Counted from the stretch's first letter, positions 24,180 to 35,198 are shown. The stretch: DNA of 64,000 nt from Symbiodinium kawagutii (GCA_009767595.1 VSDK01015306.1:161894-225893); one strand, 5' to 3'. Made by a program: numbers and translations. Notes: generated by a model from the sequence alone, not told the origin.

Positions 24180-25500
24180 GTTGGGGTAGGGACAGGACAG
24201 GAGTCCCAAATGGCAGTGACGGATGATCCCAACGAATCATTTTTCATAGGGGTGGTTCAACCACCAACCAGTGATCATTATCAACCACTATAGCCATATA
24301 AACATTATTAACCATTATTAGCCACCAAGTAACCACTAGGGGTGGTTCAACCACCAACCAGCTGAGGTTCATTTATGACAGGTAATGACAAATGATGACT
24401 AATCACTCACTACTTGGTGGTTTCAAACATTTGGTATTTTCCGAAGGTTGGTTGACGAATAACCAATTTTTCTTTTCATTTTTTTGTTTTCAAACGTTTT
24501 TTGTTTTCCCTAGGAATTGTTAACAATTGGTTGGTTGACGAATGTTCTTCATAGGGTTTGAAACCACCAGGCAGCTGAGGTTCATTTATGATGGGTAGTG
24601 GCTAAGCTGGTCATGATCAACTTATGACTTAACTCATTGAGTAGGGATGATCTCAACTAACCATGAATGATAATCATTAGTCGACCACTCACAAAGCTTA
24701 ATTCATGGGTAACCATTAATGGCTCATGATGAAGTACCAACTAATCTACAACTGGCTCAGTAATTACTGAGGTTAATGAATCATAGGTAATGACTAAGCT
24801 GGTATTGACTAATAGATAATTACGTGAAGAATTGATAATCTCGAAGGCCTAACTATCAATCTTGGTCAATTAATGATGATTTGCCATAGTAACAACCAAG
24901 ACTGATGAGCCCTTGTTTCGATGGGTTACAGTAACTCAGAAATTTAGATGTTTCGTGTTTTTGGGATTATATAGATGAATTTATATACTATCCACCAAAA
25001 AAATTGCTTTAGCATCGGGAACCTCAATGACAATTTTGGTCGATCAATCCTCTACACTAGCGAGTAAGGATTATTGCTGCTTGACAATGGTAGCAAATGA
25101 TTTGAGACCGTCAATGGTCCGTGGTTCATAAATGTTAACCATGCTTGATTGATGGCCAACAATGGTTGATGATCCCTTGTGTGATGAGCCGGGTATTACA
25201 ACCATCAACCTCTTTAATCAACAGCTGGTCAATAAAGCTTGATCATGGTCAGTGAATGTTCATGATAGTGAACATAGCTTTTCAATGGCTGACGATGTCT
25301 AACAATGGTTCTTGATTGTTGGTGATGGTTCTAAATTCACGGTGAACTGTGGGTGAACATCCTGCCAGAAGCCGTTGTTTAGCAGGGAAGACTCATATGA
25401 TGTAGGGTTGGTCATGGGGGTTGAGTCTCCACTTTGTTTGAGTCATTGGACACTCTGGGATGCTTTCGGAACGAACCAACAGTGGACCTATGGCTGACAT
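24180..25500. other. Intron-like stretch with family-B elements
   Basis: Holds several family-B ends (24248-24272, 24338-24361) and one or two nearly complete copies at 24413-24575. The remainder is ACTAATGATAG/GGTTAATGA-type degenerate repeat. No exon was recognised. Confidence 0.6.
24413..24575 (+). repeat. Family-B elements, nested or tandem
   Basis: Two consecutive TTTCAAAC-ATTTTTGTTTTC...GGTTGGTTGACGAAT units, followed by one right end (GGTTTGAAACCACCAGGCAG). Neighbouring right ends occur at 24248-24272 and 24338-24361. Confidence 0.65.
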
Positions 25501-25509
25501 TGGCAACAG

Positions 25510-25561
25510 CTCAAGCTCGTGAAGCAGCTACTGAAGCTGTGCGGGTTGGACTGGCCCCTGT
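25510..25561 (+). CDS. Locus B candidate exon, leucine-rich helix
   Basis: After CAACAG the frame reads LKLVKQLLKLCGLDWPLLQ with about three quarters G/C at third positions, ending before CAAG|GACC (a possible GA donor). The pattern is that of an amphipathic helix. A second frame over the same bases reads TLATAQAREAATEAVRVGLA, but with lower G/C at third positions. Confidence 0.4.
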
Positions 25562-26143
25562 TGCAAGGACCCTTCGGATGAGGATGTGGACTTACCACTG
25601 AACTTCTCCAACAAACACGTGGAGTGGGGCAGGCACGCTGACCCTGCTCTGGGTTGGCTGGTTCTATGCCAAAAACCTGATTGCTTGGTTGGTTGGTTCT
25701 TCTTGGGGATAAGAGTGTCTGGTCGGGCTTTGGGATCACAAGACCTTGACGCTCTTGACACTGCTTGCGGTTAGAAAGCTAGAGCGGTTTTCACAACACA
25801 AGGTAAATTGTACATGGAACCGCTGGAACCTGCGAAAGACGGGGGCTTCCGCTGGTGTCCACTGGGACTGCACTGGAAAACGTGTCATCACCATGGGAGC
25901 CTATATATGTCCTGAAAAAAAGGAGGTTGCCAACTCCCGTATCCCAATAAAACGTCCCGCAAAATCAGGCGCTAAAAATCTCGTCGTCTAAATGGTTAGC
26001 AGCGCGTCCAAAGCAAAACCAGGTTTGGCACTAAAAGGCGGGTAATTTTGCAAATGCTTTAGCTTTTCTTGGGAGATAGAAGCTTAAGGTACACCTATGA
26101 TTACATATGTATGTGTGTCGTGCTGCATCTATGTGTTTTGAAG

Positions 26144-26226
26144 GGGGCACAAGTTGCGGAGAAGGTTGATGCTCTGCTGGGGCTTTTCACTTCTGCACCA
26201 ATGTGTGTGGAAGCCACCTGCCTTGG
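26144..26226 (+). CDS. Locus B candidate exon, frame unresolved
   Basis: Acceptor TTGAAG|GGGG and a good donor CCTTG|GGTGAGG. One frame reads GHKLRRRLMLCWGFSLLHQC, then VWKPPAL. Another reads GAQVAEKVDALLGLFTSAPM. The splice borders are better supported than the frame. Confidence 0.4.
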
Positions 26227-26425
26227 GTGAGGTTCGAGTTCCAGCCGGGTGTGTTTGGCTGGTGGTGTCGACGAGCTGATGGCACAGAGGATGGATTCGT
26301 GGAATTGACACCCGCATCTCGGCAGTGGAAAATCCAGTGAAGTTGGATGGGGTTGGTTGGTGGTTTGATGGACATTTTTTTGCATGGTTAATGGTGGTTG
26401 ATAATGGTTGACAATAGGGGACAGC

Positions 26426-26520
26426 TACTGGTTGGTGGTTTGATCAACCTTGTTATTTTCTCAGCTGTAATTATTACCAAATGGTCGCCAGGTTGACTAG
26501 GGGTTGAAACGACCAACCAG
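26426..26520 (+). repeat. Family-B inverted-repeat element
   Basis: Left CTGGTTGGTGGTTTGATC and right GGGGTTGAAACGACCAACCAG are near reverse complements. Confidence 0.7.
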
Positions 26521-27048
26521 ATGTGCTTGGTTTGAATTGTTTTATGGATGGCAAAAAGTCAGCGATTTAGATTCCACCACATCACTGGGAGTTCTATTGT
26601 TGATACAGTTGAGGATTCCATTCCAGTGGATGTATTTGGTGATGCCCCATCAATGATTCCACCAGGTCGAAAGGGTCCGCGGCATCGTCAGGATCCGTGG
26701 GACCTGATTTATCCTGATGAATCAGCCGAAGATAGCGAGCCGCTTGGTCGATCGGGAGACTGATGGGTTGGGATAGGCCTGGCATTGAGACAATCCAGGT
26801 TGATTGTAGTAAATCACCATGCTGTATGGATGATTCTGTTTCATCACGATTATGGACTTGTGGACCCAGAAATACTTGTTTGATAGAATTGGTTTCTAAC
26901 CCAGCATGATAGGTTTGTTGGACCAAGTACTGTTCAATTGGTCCTGGTTCGATCACGATGTGGGACGACTAACAGTTGCAACTCTGTGGGCCCAGGATTT
27001 TTCGTGGCCCACTATTAGCCATTTATTGCAAAAACACATTTCAAACAG

Positions 27049-27095
27049 CCAACCATCTTGGAGGGTTCCCTATTTTAAGAAACCCTGAAATGGCC
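27049..27095 (+). repeat. Family-A right-end fragment
   Basis: CAGCCAACCATCTTGGAGGG then TTCCCTATTTTAAGAAACCC matches only the right half. Confidence 0.6.
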
Positions 27096-27124
27096 ACAAT
27101 TTTTGACACGGAAAGGGCAGCTAG

Positions 27125-27279
27125 GTCAGCTGGGCCGGTATTTCGAAGGGGATGCGTTCCGGATTGGCTCCTCCAAGCTGGAACACATCGATTTGGGGTT
27201 CGAGAGGAACAGTTTCCTGGATACCTTTGAGGATGAAGGATGTGTCCGCCACCTGCTGTATCCAGTTTTGGGGGCCAAG
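27125..27279 (+). CDS. Locus B exon, acidic folded segment
   Basis: Acceptor GCTAG|GTCAG. After two leading bases the frame reads QLGRYFEGDAFRIGSSKLEH, then IDLGFERNSFLDTFEDEG and VRHLLYPVLGAKDE. About 68% of third positions are G/C and composition is typical of a globular domain. The end is probably CCAAG|GATG (a GA donor). The other two frames are also open but have poor composition. No family was recognised. Confidence 0.55.
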
Positions 27280-27784
27280 GATGAACAGCAGCCGTGGCTC
27301 AGCCAAATGCTGCCAAGATGGACTCGTTTGTGTGGTCCATTTGTGTGCATGGTTGGGCCATGTTGGTCCCTCCCACGCTGATGTAATCCTTTGGAGAATT
27401 ATTCTCATCCCCATCGGGTCACTCGAAATGCCGAAGGCGCTTCGTTGTTGCAAATTACTGTGCTACTTAGCGTGTTGGGAATCTGAGTGGGTCACTACTG
27501 GGATACAGCCGTCTATCAACCTTTCATTGTCGCCATACCCATGATCTGGTTGTCTTTTGATGTACCAGCATTACCAACCTAGTCGCACAATGCAGAATTT
27601 TGCTGTTGTCGAAGATAAGCCCTGATACACCAATCTGTTTGGTATATCACCATCATCCACCAAACCATCATTCATAATCGCTTAGACCAATACCAATCAT
27701 TCACCATCAGCCAGCTCACCACTCATCCACCAATCATTCACAATGATTCACCACACATTCACCATGAATAGCTGGATAACCATC

Positions 27785-27842
27785 ATGAACCAATCATCCA
27801 CCACTCATCCACCACTCATCCACCACTCATCCACCAACCACT
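27785..27842. repeat. 11-bp tandem repeat (CATCCACCACT)
   Basis: Four to five copies of an 11-bp unit in the CA-rich end of an intron, just before the exon at 27902. Confidence 0.85.
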
Positions 27843-27901
27843 TCACCAACCAATTCACCAGTGACACATTACCTTGTGACTAACTCAACTCTTCGACCAA
27901 G

Positions 27902-27966
27902 GCGGCCATGCTGGATCAATAAAGAGACGGAGGAGCCGTGGCGCAAGCGCTTCGCTGCCCATGATG
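27902..27966 (+). CDS. Locus B exon, tryptophan motif copy 1
   Basis: Acceptor ACCAAG|GCGG, then after one leading base RPCWINKETEEPWRKRFAAH. The first nine residues (RPCWINKET) recur in the exon at 35141, where the DNA differs at four places within these nine codons, all synonymous (CCA/CCG, AAT/AAC, AAA/AAG, ACG/ACA). That is good evidence of coding and selection. The W-x3-K-E-T spacing recalls the first half of a WW-like hairpin, but this is only a suggestion. Donor: GC at CGCTTC|GCTG or GT at GATG|GTTG. Confidence 0.6.
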
Positions 27967-28152
27967 GTTGAAGGGGGAAGCATTTGATGATCTGGCGGGT
28001 GGTATTTATAGTGGGATTCATAGGGATCTGTAAGGATTTTTTGGCATTTATGGTAGGATTTATATCGATTTCTAAGGATAAATAGGGGTCATAAGTACTG
28101 CTAATGGCTAATAAGAGGGGATGATAACCATTTGATAATGGTGAAACAACTA

Positions 28153-28259
28153 CTGCTGGGTGCTTTGATTGACATTTTCTATTTTCCCTTAAATGTGTTT
28201 TAACACATGGTTGGCGGCTTGACAATTTTTTTCACAGGGGTGGTTCAACCACCAAACAG
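28153..28259 (+). repeat. Family-B inverted-repeat element
   Basis: GCTGGGTGCTTTGATTGACA and TTTTCTATTTTCCC at the left; GGGGTGGTTCAACCACCAAA at the right. Confidence 0.7.
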
Positions 28260-28678
28260 TAGTGGCTCATGATGACAGTGGTTTTGGGCTGGCTTGGCAG
28301 GTTTCCCTCCACAGAGCCGGTTGTTTTCCCTGCCGAACCTTCATAATCCCTCGTAGGCCTCTGCGGAGACTTGATAGTGGTTAGGGTTAGCAATGATCAC
28401 TTCCAAATGGTTTGCAGTGGTTGATAACGAGTAGTCGTGGTTGATAATGGTTCGTGAGGGTGATGATTATCCAAACCAGACTTTTTGCTGGTTTGAAGTT
28501 CAATGAACTGGGGATAGCTATGAGGTTCTTATGACCTTTATTTATCCTTGATTATGGTTCAAACCAGCTAATTATAGCCACAACTAAGGATGAGGATGAT
28601 GATTGTCCAAACCAGCTTGTTGGTTCAATGGCTCATGGCTTCCTGCTGGGTCAAGAGCATATGGTTGGCACGGCCCAG

Positions 28679-28775
28679 GGGATCGTGTCGTCGGCTGCTT
28701 GGCCTTCGCAGGAGTATTTCTGCATCAGCGAAGAAATGGCGGAGACGGTGCTGTTGTCCTTGGCCGAGTTGGAAG
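28679..28775 (+). CDS. Locus B exon with LAELE motif, copy 1
   Basis: Acceptor GCCCAG|GGGA; frame GIVSSAAWPSQEYFCISEEM, then AETVLLSLAELE, with more than 80% G/C at third positions. It ends at GGAAG|GTTGAC with one base over. The next exon (29065) starts with two bases, completing Gly. The frame is also open upstream (MAHGFLLGQEHMVGTAQ), so the exon could start near 28613. The end of the exon resembles the exon at 33353. Confidence 0.6.
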
Positions 28776-29064
28776 GTTGACCATGGGATGGGCGCCAGCA
28801 TGGGTACCCAGCGGCTGTCCAAGGCTGACTTGGAATTTCTATGCGGAAGATGGTGGACAGTACAGACATCAAAGCTGGGATGATCCTCTGCGTCAGTTGT
28901 TGCTAAAGGTCTGGATTTTTCAAAAGTATCTTTCCGGGCAGTCCCAACAAGTCAGAGCCTTCAACTCAGTTTGAAAGAAAGAAATGGCGATCAGAAACAT
29001 TCATAAGCCCTTAATTACAGATCCTTTTCCTGTACGTGTGTCGCCGCCAGACGTTGATGTGCAG

Positions 29065-29139
29065 GCGAAAAACTACACCAAGACGACGTGCTGTGTGCAG
29101 ATGTGGAGGCGGTCAACACGACGTGGCTGCAGTGCGGGG
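29065..29139 (+). CDS. Locus B exon, phase-joined
   Basis: Acceptor GTGCAG|GCGAA and donor GCGGGG|GTACGG. It reads EKLHQDDVLCADVEAVNTTW, then LQCG, in the frame fixed by the preceding exon. It contains an NTT sequon, although nothing shows that the protein is secreted. No family was recognised. Confidence 0.55.
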
Positions 29140-29149
29140 GTACGGGGGT

Positions 29150-30570
29150 AGTGATCGAAACGCTGATCCTTCAGCAGGGAAGGTGGCAGGAACTGGTTTC
29201 CATGGGAAAGGTTTTTCCAGGGTTCAACTGGCCTGTTTCCAAGGGAAAATGGAACTTGTTTCAACGTGTTTTTTCGTGAAAGATGTCGCTTTTGTCTGGG
29301 AAAAGACATCTCACAACTGTTCACAACTCAACCAAAAGATTTGTTTCTCAGCTGTTTACGGCTGTTTGGATCTGAGGTAGCGCATGGTAGCACTGGGTGC
29401 AATGTGGTTGAGAAATGGCAAGTTCAATGGCTTGAAGCCACTGTTTTCGATAGCTTGAGGTGGCTTGAGGCTCAATGGCTTGTTTCAAAGTTTAAACCTC
29501 AACTCAATCTCAAGAGCAACCGTTTTCGACTGACTTGCTTTGCCTTTTGGATAACTTATGTTTGAAAATTTGCGGAGCAGAGACTTAAAATTTGACTATG
29601 GATACACTAGTAATGATGGTAGCGATATGGTGGTTTCTCGAAATAGGGGTACTCAAAAATTGTTGGTTTATTACCTATAGATGCTTGAGATTGGATGATT
29701 TGGGGGTCCCCTATTTTGAGAAACACCCATATGTTGTCAACATATGGTCAACTTTTTATCACTGCATCTACCAGAGTCATTGCCATGGGTCACGGATGAT
29801 CTAGGCAGGCTGTATGGGAGAATCACCAGACACCCATCCAGGATACCTCCAAGATAGCTTGCTGAACACAACTGTTGGTTTGCAGGTGGCAAATGGTAGC
29901 TAGAACTACTTACAGTATAGCACCTCGGTGACAATCTGTGGCGACCATAGGTCATATAGGTGGGTGATAAACTGACTGAACATTAGACTAGCCAGCTTAG
30001 TAGGCAGCATGGTGGCCATTAAGCATTGCAAAGCTGGACTATCACTTTGTCGGCCCTGATGAACCATCACTCATCATCACAAACATTATCAAACGTATCA
30101 AGATGAATAAGCAGTCCACTACTAAGCATTATTGGCCGTCAACCATATGCAAACATCTCTCATCAGTATCAAACCTGTGCTAACATATCTTCTTACGGAA
30201 AATGGTGCATTTTTACCTGGAAGCCGGCAATCTCAAGCATATTCAACCATCACTCATCAGTACTACTCATCAGTATCAAACTAGTACCAAACATAGCCAA
30301 AACATACTGAATAACCACTAAGTCTCAAGCATAACCAAAAACTATTTCCAATAGTTGTTCTAGTTAGTTGCATATAGTTAGTTGCTCTATTATTGTAATT
30401 ACCAAGTCAATTATGTTAGTTAGTTAGTTACTCTATTATTCAATATAGTTAGTTACTCTAGTTATGATGGTCATCATTATTAGTCAGTTGCATATCGTTA
30501 GTTGCTTTATTATTGTCACCTCAAGCAGAACCAAAAGTCTCCCTATCAAAACACGATTCATCTTCGGGTC
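29150..30570. other. Intron-like stretch
   Basis: Contains a complete family-A element at 29625-29733, then CAAACATATC and AACCATCACTCATCA-type repeats, and TAGTTAGTTACTCTATTATT repeats at 30360-30500. No exon was recognised. Confidence 0.6.
29625..29733 (-). repeat. Family-A inverted-repeat element (well preserved)
   Basis: ATATGGTGGTTTCTCGAAAT and CCCCTATTTTGAGAAACACC then CATATG; inner GTTGGTTTATTACC then TTGGATGATTTGGGG. Confidence 0.8.
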
Positions 30571-30577
30571 GGCACAG

Positions 30578-30640
30578 GAGGAGATGCTCTCCGACAACGT
30601 TTCCAATCTCCAGGCGACTTGGGAGAGGTGCCATGGCCGC
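30578..30640 (+). CDS. Locus B exon, 21 codons
   Basis: Acceptor GCACAG|GAGG and donor GGCCGC|GTGAGG enclose 63 nt in phase 0: EEMLSDNVSNLQATWERCHG R. About 81% of third positions are G/C. This is probably an amphipathic helix. The frame is also open upstream (FIFGSAQ). Confidence 0.6.
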
Positions 30641-31124
30641 GTGAGGGGTGATGTCCCACCAATGGGTCCCACGTGTGGAGAGTTAGACCAATGTGCCGGT
30701 TTTCCTACAAAAAATGGTGGTGGTTCAATCCAGACTGTGGGTTTAACCCAGGGTAATAGATGTGATCAGGTGGATATTTGCGAGTTTACACATGCAGACA
30801 TGTCTATATCATAATGTATAGAGATATCTACTTTCATACCTGAGGTCGTCGAAGAGTAAGCCATCATAATTCAAAAGTATGATCTACTTCGCAATGCTTG
30901 CCAAACCATATCCATTTGATTTGGTCCATCTTACATAAAACGTGAAACAGGATGAACCACTATCGATCAAAGCATTATGCCACGGAATGTTGATTAATCA
31001 TTATCAACAATCATGAATAGTCGTTCAGCATACATGATTGCCCATACAGAACCATCCATTGACTATTGTTTGTCATCATTGATCATCATTGACCAACCAA
31101 TCACCACTGCTAATCATCATTGAC

Positions 31125-31195
31125 CCATCATTAACCCATCATTGACCCATCATTGACCCATCATTGACCCATCATTGACCCATCATTGACCCATC
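31125..31195. repeat. 11-bp tandem repeat (ATCATTGACCC)
   Basis: Six to seven near-perfect copies within a longer ATTGACCATC/AACCATCATT-rich intron end that precedes the exon at 31458. Confidence 0.9.
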
Positions 31196-31457
31196 ATAGA
31201 CACGTTTGAACCCATTTTGAACCTATTTCGAACCATCATCAAGCATTCCTAACCATCAACCATCATTGAGATTGGTAATGTTGACCATCATTGACATGAC
31301 GATCCATCATTATAGGACCACCATTGACATCATCAACCATACATTGACCACCATTAAACACCATTTATCACCATTAACCATGCGTTAACCATACATTAAC
31401 CATACATTAAACACACGTCAACCACCATAGAATCAGAGCTTCCCTTCCTACCCCCAG

Positions 31458-31570
31458 GTTCGAGATGGAAGGCGGGCGCTTCGGCTGGCGCTGCACTCGC
31501 CCGGATGGTGCGGAAGAATGTTTTAGCGAAGAGGCTCCCGAAACTTGGCTGGTGGCCGAGCTAAGACTGG
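31458..31570 (+). CDS. Locus B exon, Trp/Glu-rich
   Basis: Acceptor CCCCCAG|GTTC and donor GACTGG|GTGAAG. It reads FEMEGGRFGWRCTRPDGAEE, then CFSEEAPETWLVAELRL. W-x3-RPDG-x-E loosely echoes the W-x3-KETGE of the exon at 35141, and WLVAELRLG echoes the LAELEG motif. Flanks are CA-rich before and GGTCAATAGTGG-rich after. Confidence 0.6.
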
Positions 31571-31574
31571 GTGA

Positions 31575-32415
31575 AGAGCCACTATTGATAGCCAAATTTA
31601 GATGGTCAATAGTGGCGATTAGTGGTGGACAGTGGTTAATAGTGGCTATTCGTGGTTAATAGTGGCTATTAGCCGGTGATAGTGGCAAGTAATGGTCAAA
31701 AGTGGCTGTTAATGGTTAATAGCTACTGTCAATAGATGGTCATAAGCCCAATTGGGATGGCTGAGAGTGGCTACGAATGGTTTATAGATGTTTATACTGT
31801 CTATTAGCAGCCTGATTGAGATGGTTAATATTGGCTGTTAATGGTTAATAGTGGCTATTAATGGCCAATAGCTATGGTTCATACGGATTCACAGTTGTGG
31901 TGAACATGGCCATGGTTACCATGGTTACTGAGGGTCAAGATTGATACTAATCAAACGTCCATGGTTTAGAGTGGTTAGCGCTGCTTAACGTAAATTGATG
32001 CGCTTTTGGGAGGTCATCGAAGTGGTACTGGTTGAGACTCGACAATCACCAGTTGAGAATCACTTTCAGTGGGGAATTCATTGTCAATGATGCTGAACCA
32101 TGGTTTTGCTAAGCATAAATGGTATTGGATCTTTATTTGATAAATAATCACAAATTATGTCATCATGATGGTTCATACTGCTTGACAACGGTGTAAGCTT
32201 TAAGCAACTGTTACTGTAGCAGTGGTTGTCCATGATTAGTAACAATGGCTAGTACTCGTTGAAAATGGCAAATTCAATTTGAGAGTATTCTGTGAGAGCT
32301 GCTGCGTAGGGGTTACGTTGGTGACTGATAGTACAGTAATTATCAGTAATTGCTTGGTTTATGATAGTAGTTCATGATGTTTTTGGATTTCAATAACAAA
32401 GCCTGGCAATTGTTC
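31575..32415. other. Intron-like GGTTAATAGTGG repeat stretch
   Basis: 31600-31870 is a degenerate repeat of TGGTTAATAGTGGCTATTA words. The remainder is GGTTCATGATGG-like. No exon was recognised. Confidence 0.65.
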
Positions 32416-32418
32416 ATA

Positions 32419-32539
32419 TTTGGAGAGACTGTTGTGGTGGCCGGGCCTTATGGCCTTCGCTGGATCGAGAAAAAAAAACAGCAAAAGGGCGAATCAGTCG
32501 CAGAATTGATCAGACTGATGGTCGATCATGCTTCGGAAA
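32419..32539 (+). CDS. Locus B candidate exon or gene end
   Basis: The frame reads TVVVAGPYGLRWIEKKKQQK, then GESVAELIRLMVDHASEIV, followed in frame by a TAA at 32544 or a donor GTG|GTTACG. The residues look like real protein (helix SVAELIRLMVDHASE), though third positions are only about half G/C. It could be the last exon of a gene. The sequence after it (32545-32690) is unique and could be a 3' UTR. Confidence 0.45.
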
Positions 32540-33170
32540 TAGTGGTTACGTAAAAATGCTCATCCCGCTGGAAACAAACAGCAGGACCCTACCAAAAGGA
32601 AACCCGAAATGATCCTCCGACCCAGACCTGGAAGGGTCCTGCCGCTAGTTTCCAGGTCTAGGAGAGTAAAAACAACTCGGAGAATTGGGTGCCTGTGAAT
32701 GGTTTTTTGGTTTTATAACAGGGGAAGCTTCCAGTTGCCATGATTTCAGGTAGGTGGATTATAAGCCAGGCAGGTCCTCTTGGGGAAGTTGTAGGGGTAG
32801 TCCAGCATATTTGGCAAACAATCGTCGCGGGATCAGTGAGATCTAGCAGATTATTGGGAATCAAGCGGCTAGTAGTTCTGGGAGTATGGGTTGCCCAGTC
32901 TGGGGCAGTCCAAATTTTGAGCTTCCCAAATAGTCACGTGAATAAGCAGGTGTATCAGTTGTCCTTGTTGCATGTGCTCTCAATGAGAAAACCTGGATGA
33001 TCATTTGGCTATTTGTAACGGTCCATTATGTGTCATCATCGTCCATCATGGTCATGAGAACCATCCTGGAGTGGATGCTGAATATCGGTCACCATCCCCA
33101 ATGGGTGATCCAAATATTAAGTCGATGGTGAGTCACTGGCGGTTCACATGAAGGTACCGTCAATATTCCT

Positions 33171-33266
33171 GTTGGTGTTTTGATTGGCTTTAATCAATTT
33201 TCCCCACATTTAAGTGATGGTTGACTGGCTCATAATCTTAAAGTGTGGCGTGACTAGCCACCAAAT
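33171..33266 (+). repeat. Family-B element (diverged)
   Basis: GTTGGTGTTTTGATTGGC and ATTTTCCCCACATTTAAG at the left, GTGACTAGCCACCAAATAG at the right. Confidence 0.5.
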
Positions 33267-33352
33267 AGATATCGACCAGACCATCCACCTTGGGGTTTGA
33301 TCTACTCCATGGCTGAAAACCATGCGATCCATGCGATCCCAGCGTTCCTGAG

Positions 33353-33395
33353 GATCACTGGGATCTTCTGACTTTGGCGGAGTTGGAAGGCATCG
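33353..33395 (+). CDS. Locus B small exon with LAELEG motif, copy 2
   Basis: Acceptor CCTGAG|GATC; frame DHWDLLTLAELEGI up to ATCG|GTTCG. It shares LL[ST]LAELE and 15 of 16 bases of the motif core with the exon ending at 28775, which supports both. The antisense frame is also open (EDPSDPQERWDRMDRM) and is not excluded. Confidence 0.4.
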
Positions 33396-33660
33396 GTTCG
33401 TGGCTTGGCGGTCCGAGTTTTTATTGATTGATGGTTGATGCTTAAGAACCATGGTGCCAGAGTATGTGGTTGCTAATGGCCCATCATGGCTGACGGGGGT
33501 TTAAAATGCTTTTGATGTTGAAAAGTGGATCATCGTGGAGTGCTTAATCATTTGTGGGTAACACGTATTAATGGTTAACTCCCCTAAAACTGTGATGCAG
33601 CGAGGGAAGTGTTCGCGGTTTCAAAGGAGGGATGTTAAATATCTCAAGGGAGAAGGGATT

Positions 33661-33880
33661 TCTTCCTTTCCGTTTCCTTTTCCTTTGCTTTTCCTTTCCT
33701 TTCCTTTTCCTTTCCTTTTCCTTTTCCTGTCCTTTTCCTTGTCCTTTTCCCTTTCCTTTTCCTTTTCCTGTCCTTTTCCTTTCCTTTTCCTTTTCCTGTC
33801 CTTTTTCCTTTCCTTTTCCCTTTTTCCTTTCCTATCTTTCTTTCCTTCTACCCTTTTTCCTTCTTTCTCTCTCCCCGCAG
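33661..33880. repeat. Long polypyrimidine tract (CCTTTTCC)n
   Basis: About 200 nt of C/T-only sequence made of CCTTTTCCTTT words, ending CTCTCTCCCCGCAG at 33867-33880. The end is a textbook 3' splice acceptor, but the following bases show no clear coding frame. Open frames through the tract (Phe/Ser-rich on +, Lys/Glu-rich on -) are composition artefacts. Confidence 0.85.
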
Positions 33881-35130
33881 ACAAAAATGTGTTTCGCTGT
33901 TTGCATATACAGTGTATTTGCATCTTTTCTTGCTTTTTGGAGTCACAACTTCAAGTCCACATCTCACAAGATATGGACTGGAAATTCATGCAAAACAAAG
34001 CCGTGCTAATGGACACATCAGAAAACATCAGGATCGGATGACTGACCTACCAAGTGACACACGGTTTTATTTGCGCAAGGGATGCAATCAACATGTTGTG
34101 GGGTTGGACTTTGTGAGGAATCTTGCTTGGCGCTGCTTCCCACCATTTGCGCCGCTTCCATCCACTTACATCAATCTTCTGGCCCTTGCACCACCTTCAA
34201 ATGTCACGGATTCTAGCTGGTAGGAGCCCCTTATTGTATGGGTGACTCACCGTCACAGATGTTCCCCATGCGATTCTTCTGGGATCGGAGTGCTAAGCAG
34301 TGGCTCCTTCATTTCAACCTAAGATCAGTAGGGGCCTCCCTTCCGTTTGTTATACGTGGTCTCGATCAAAGGTTCTTGGAACACTCAGTCACTCTGCATC
34401 AAACAATGCGAATGAAAGACAGCGCAGTGATCACTGGTGGTGCGGAGTTTATGAACAGTTGGATCATCGGAAGCCCTGAGCCCTACGCGATGTCAACAAG
34501 TACCCACGGTGGTGACCTTGGCAAAGACAGGGCGTGCCTGATATATGGCCGAGAGACTATGAACTATTCATTATATCAGGTAGCTGTTTATCATTCTATT
34601 GCCACCCCCACTTTGATTTCTTGCTTGGAATCGCAATCTTGTTCGGCATTGGACTTGGATCATTGGGATTATCGATATCACAAAACAGCTTAATTAATTG
34701 ACCTGACAATCCCACAGAAGAGCAATAGCAATTATTGACGCAACTGATCCGAATGCAGGGACCTTTCAACTGATTGCTTGTGGTCTTACTGGGTTGGGAG
34801 ACCTCTGTACACAATGGTTTCAGGATTCACAGCGAACCACGGCTCAAAGTGCTTACTGAGAGAGATCCAAATAAACGGCTCCTGCCAGCTACCAGGCTAT
34901 ATTTATGGTCGAATTTGTCGTTTGAATAACAGCTACCACGGGGATGCTAATTTTGGTCACTCTCCCTCATCTTGAAGCACCGTTGGGCATTCACCGTTCA
35001 TTGTTGGATCCACCACTCATTCACCATTCATAGCGGGTTGGATCCAACCGCCCACCATTCACCCGTTCGCCTGACTAACAGGCGAACGGATCTTCCTTTT
35101 ATGTGCATGGACCCAGAAATCGCGGCGACA
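33881..35130. other. Stretch without resolved exon
   Basis: Contains a 151-codon frame from ATG 34238 to 34693 with mixed codon use and no splice borders. I do not accept it as a gene, although its length is unusual here. CA-rich repeats (CATTCACCGTTCA) at 34975-35070 precede the exon at 35141. Confidence 0.4.
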
Positions 35131-35140
35131 TTGCTCCGAG

Positions 35141-35198
35141 GCGGCCGTGCTGGATCAACAAGGAGACAGGCGAGTACTTCTTCGTTTCCGGCGACGGC
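35141..35198 (+). CDS. Locus B exon, tryptophan motif copy 2
   Basis: Acceptor CTCCGAG|GCGG, then RPCWINKETGEYFFVSGDG, with donor at TTCTTC|GTTTCC or GACGGC|GTCGGC. It repeats the nine residues and acceptor context of the exon at 27902. W-x3-KETGEYFF matches the pattern of a WW-like first strand and turn, but the second Trp was not found. It may belong to locus B or to an unresolved 5' part of locus C. Confidence 0.55.

Noticed and set aside
33571-34041. 156-codon Phe/Ser-rich frame and minus Lys/Glu-rich frame
   Set aside because: Created by the polypyrimidine tract.
34238-34693. 151-codon frame starting MGDSPSQMFP
   Set aside because: Long for this window, but third positions are not G/C-biased, it crosses CA-rich sequence, has no consensus splice borders and shows no recognisable motif.
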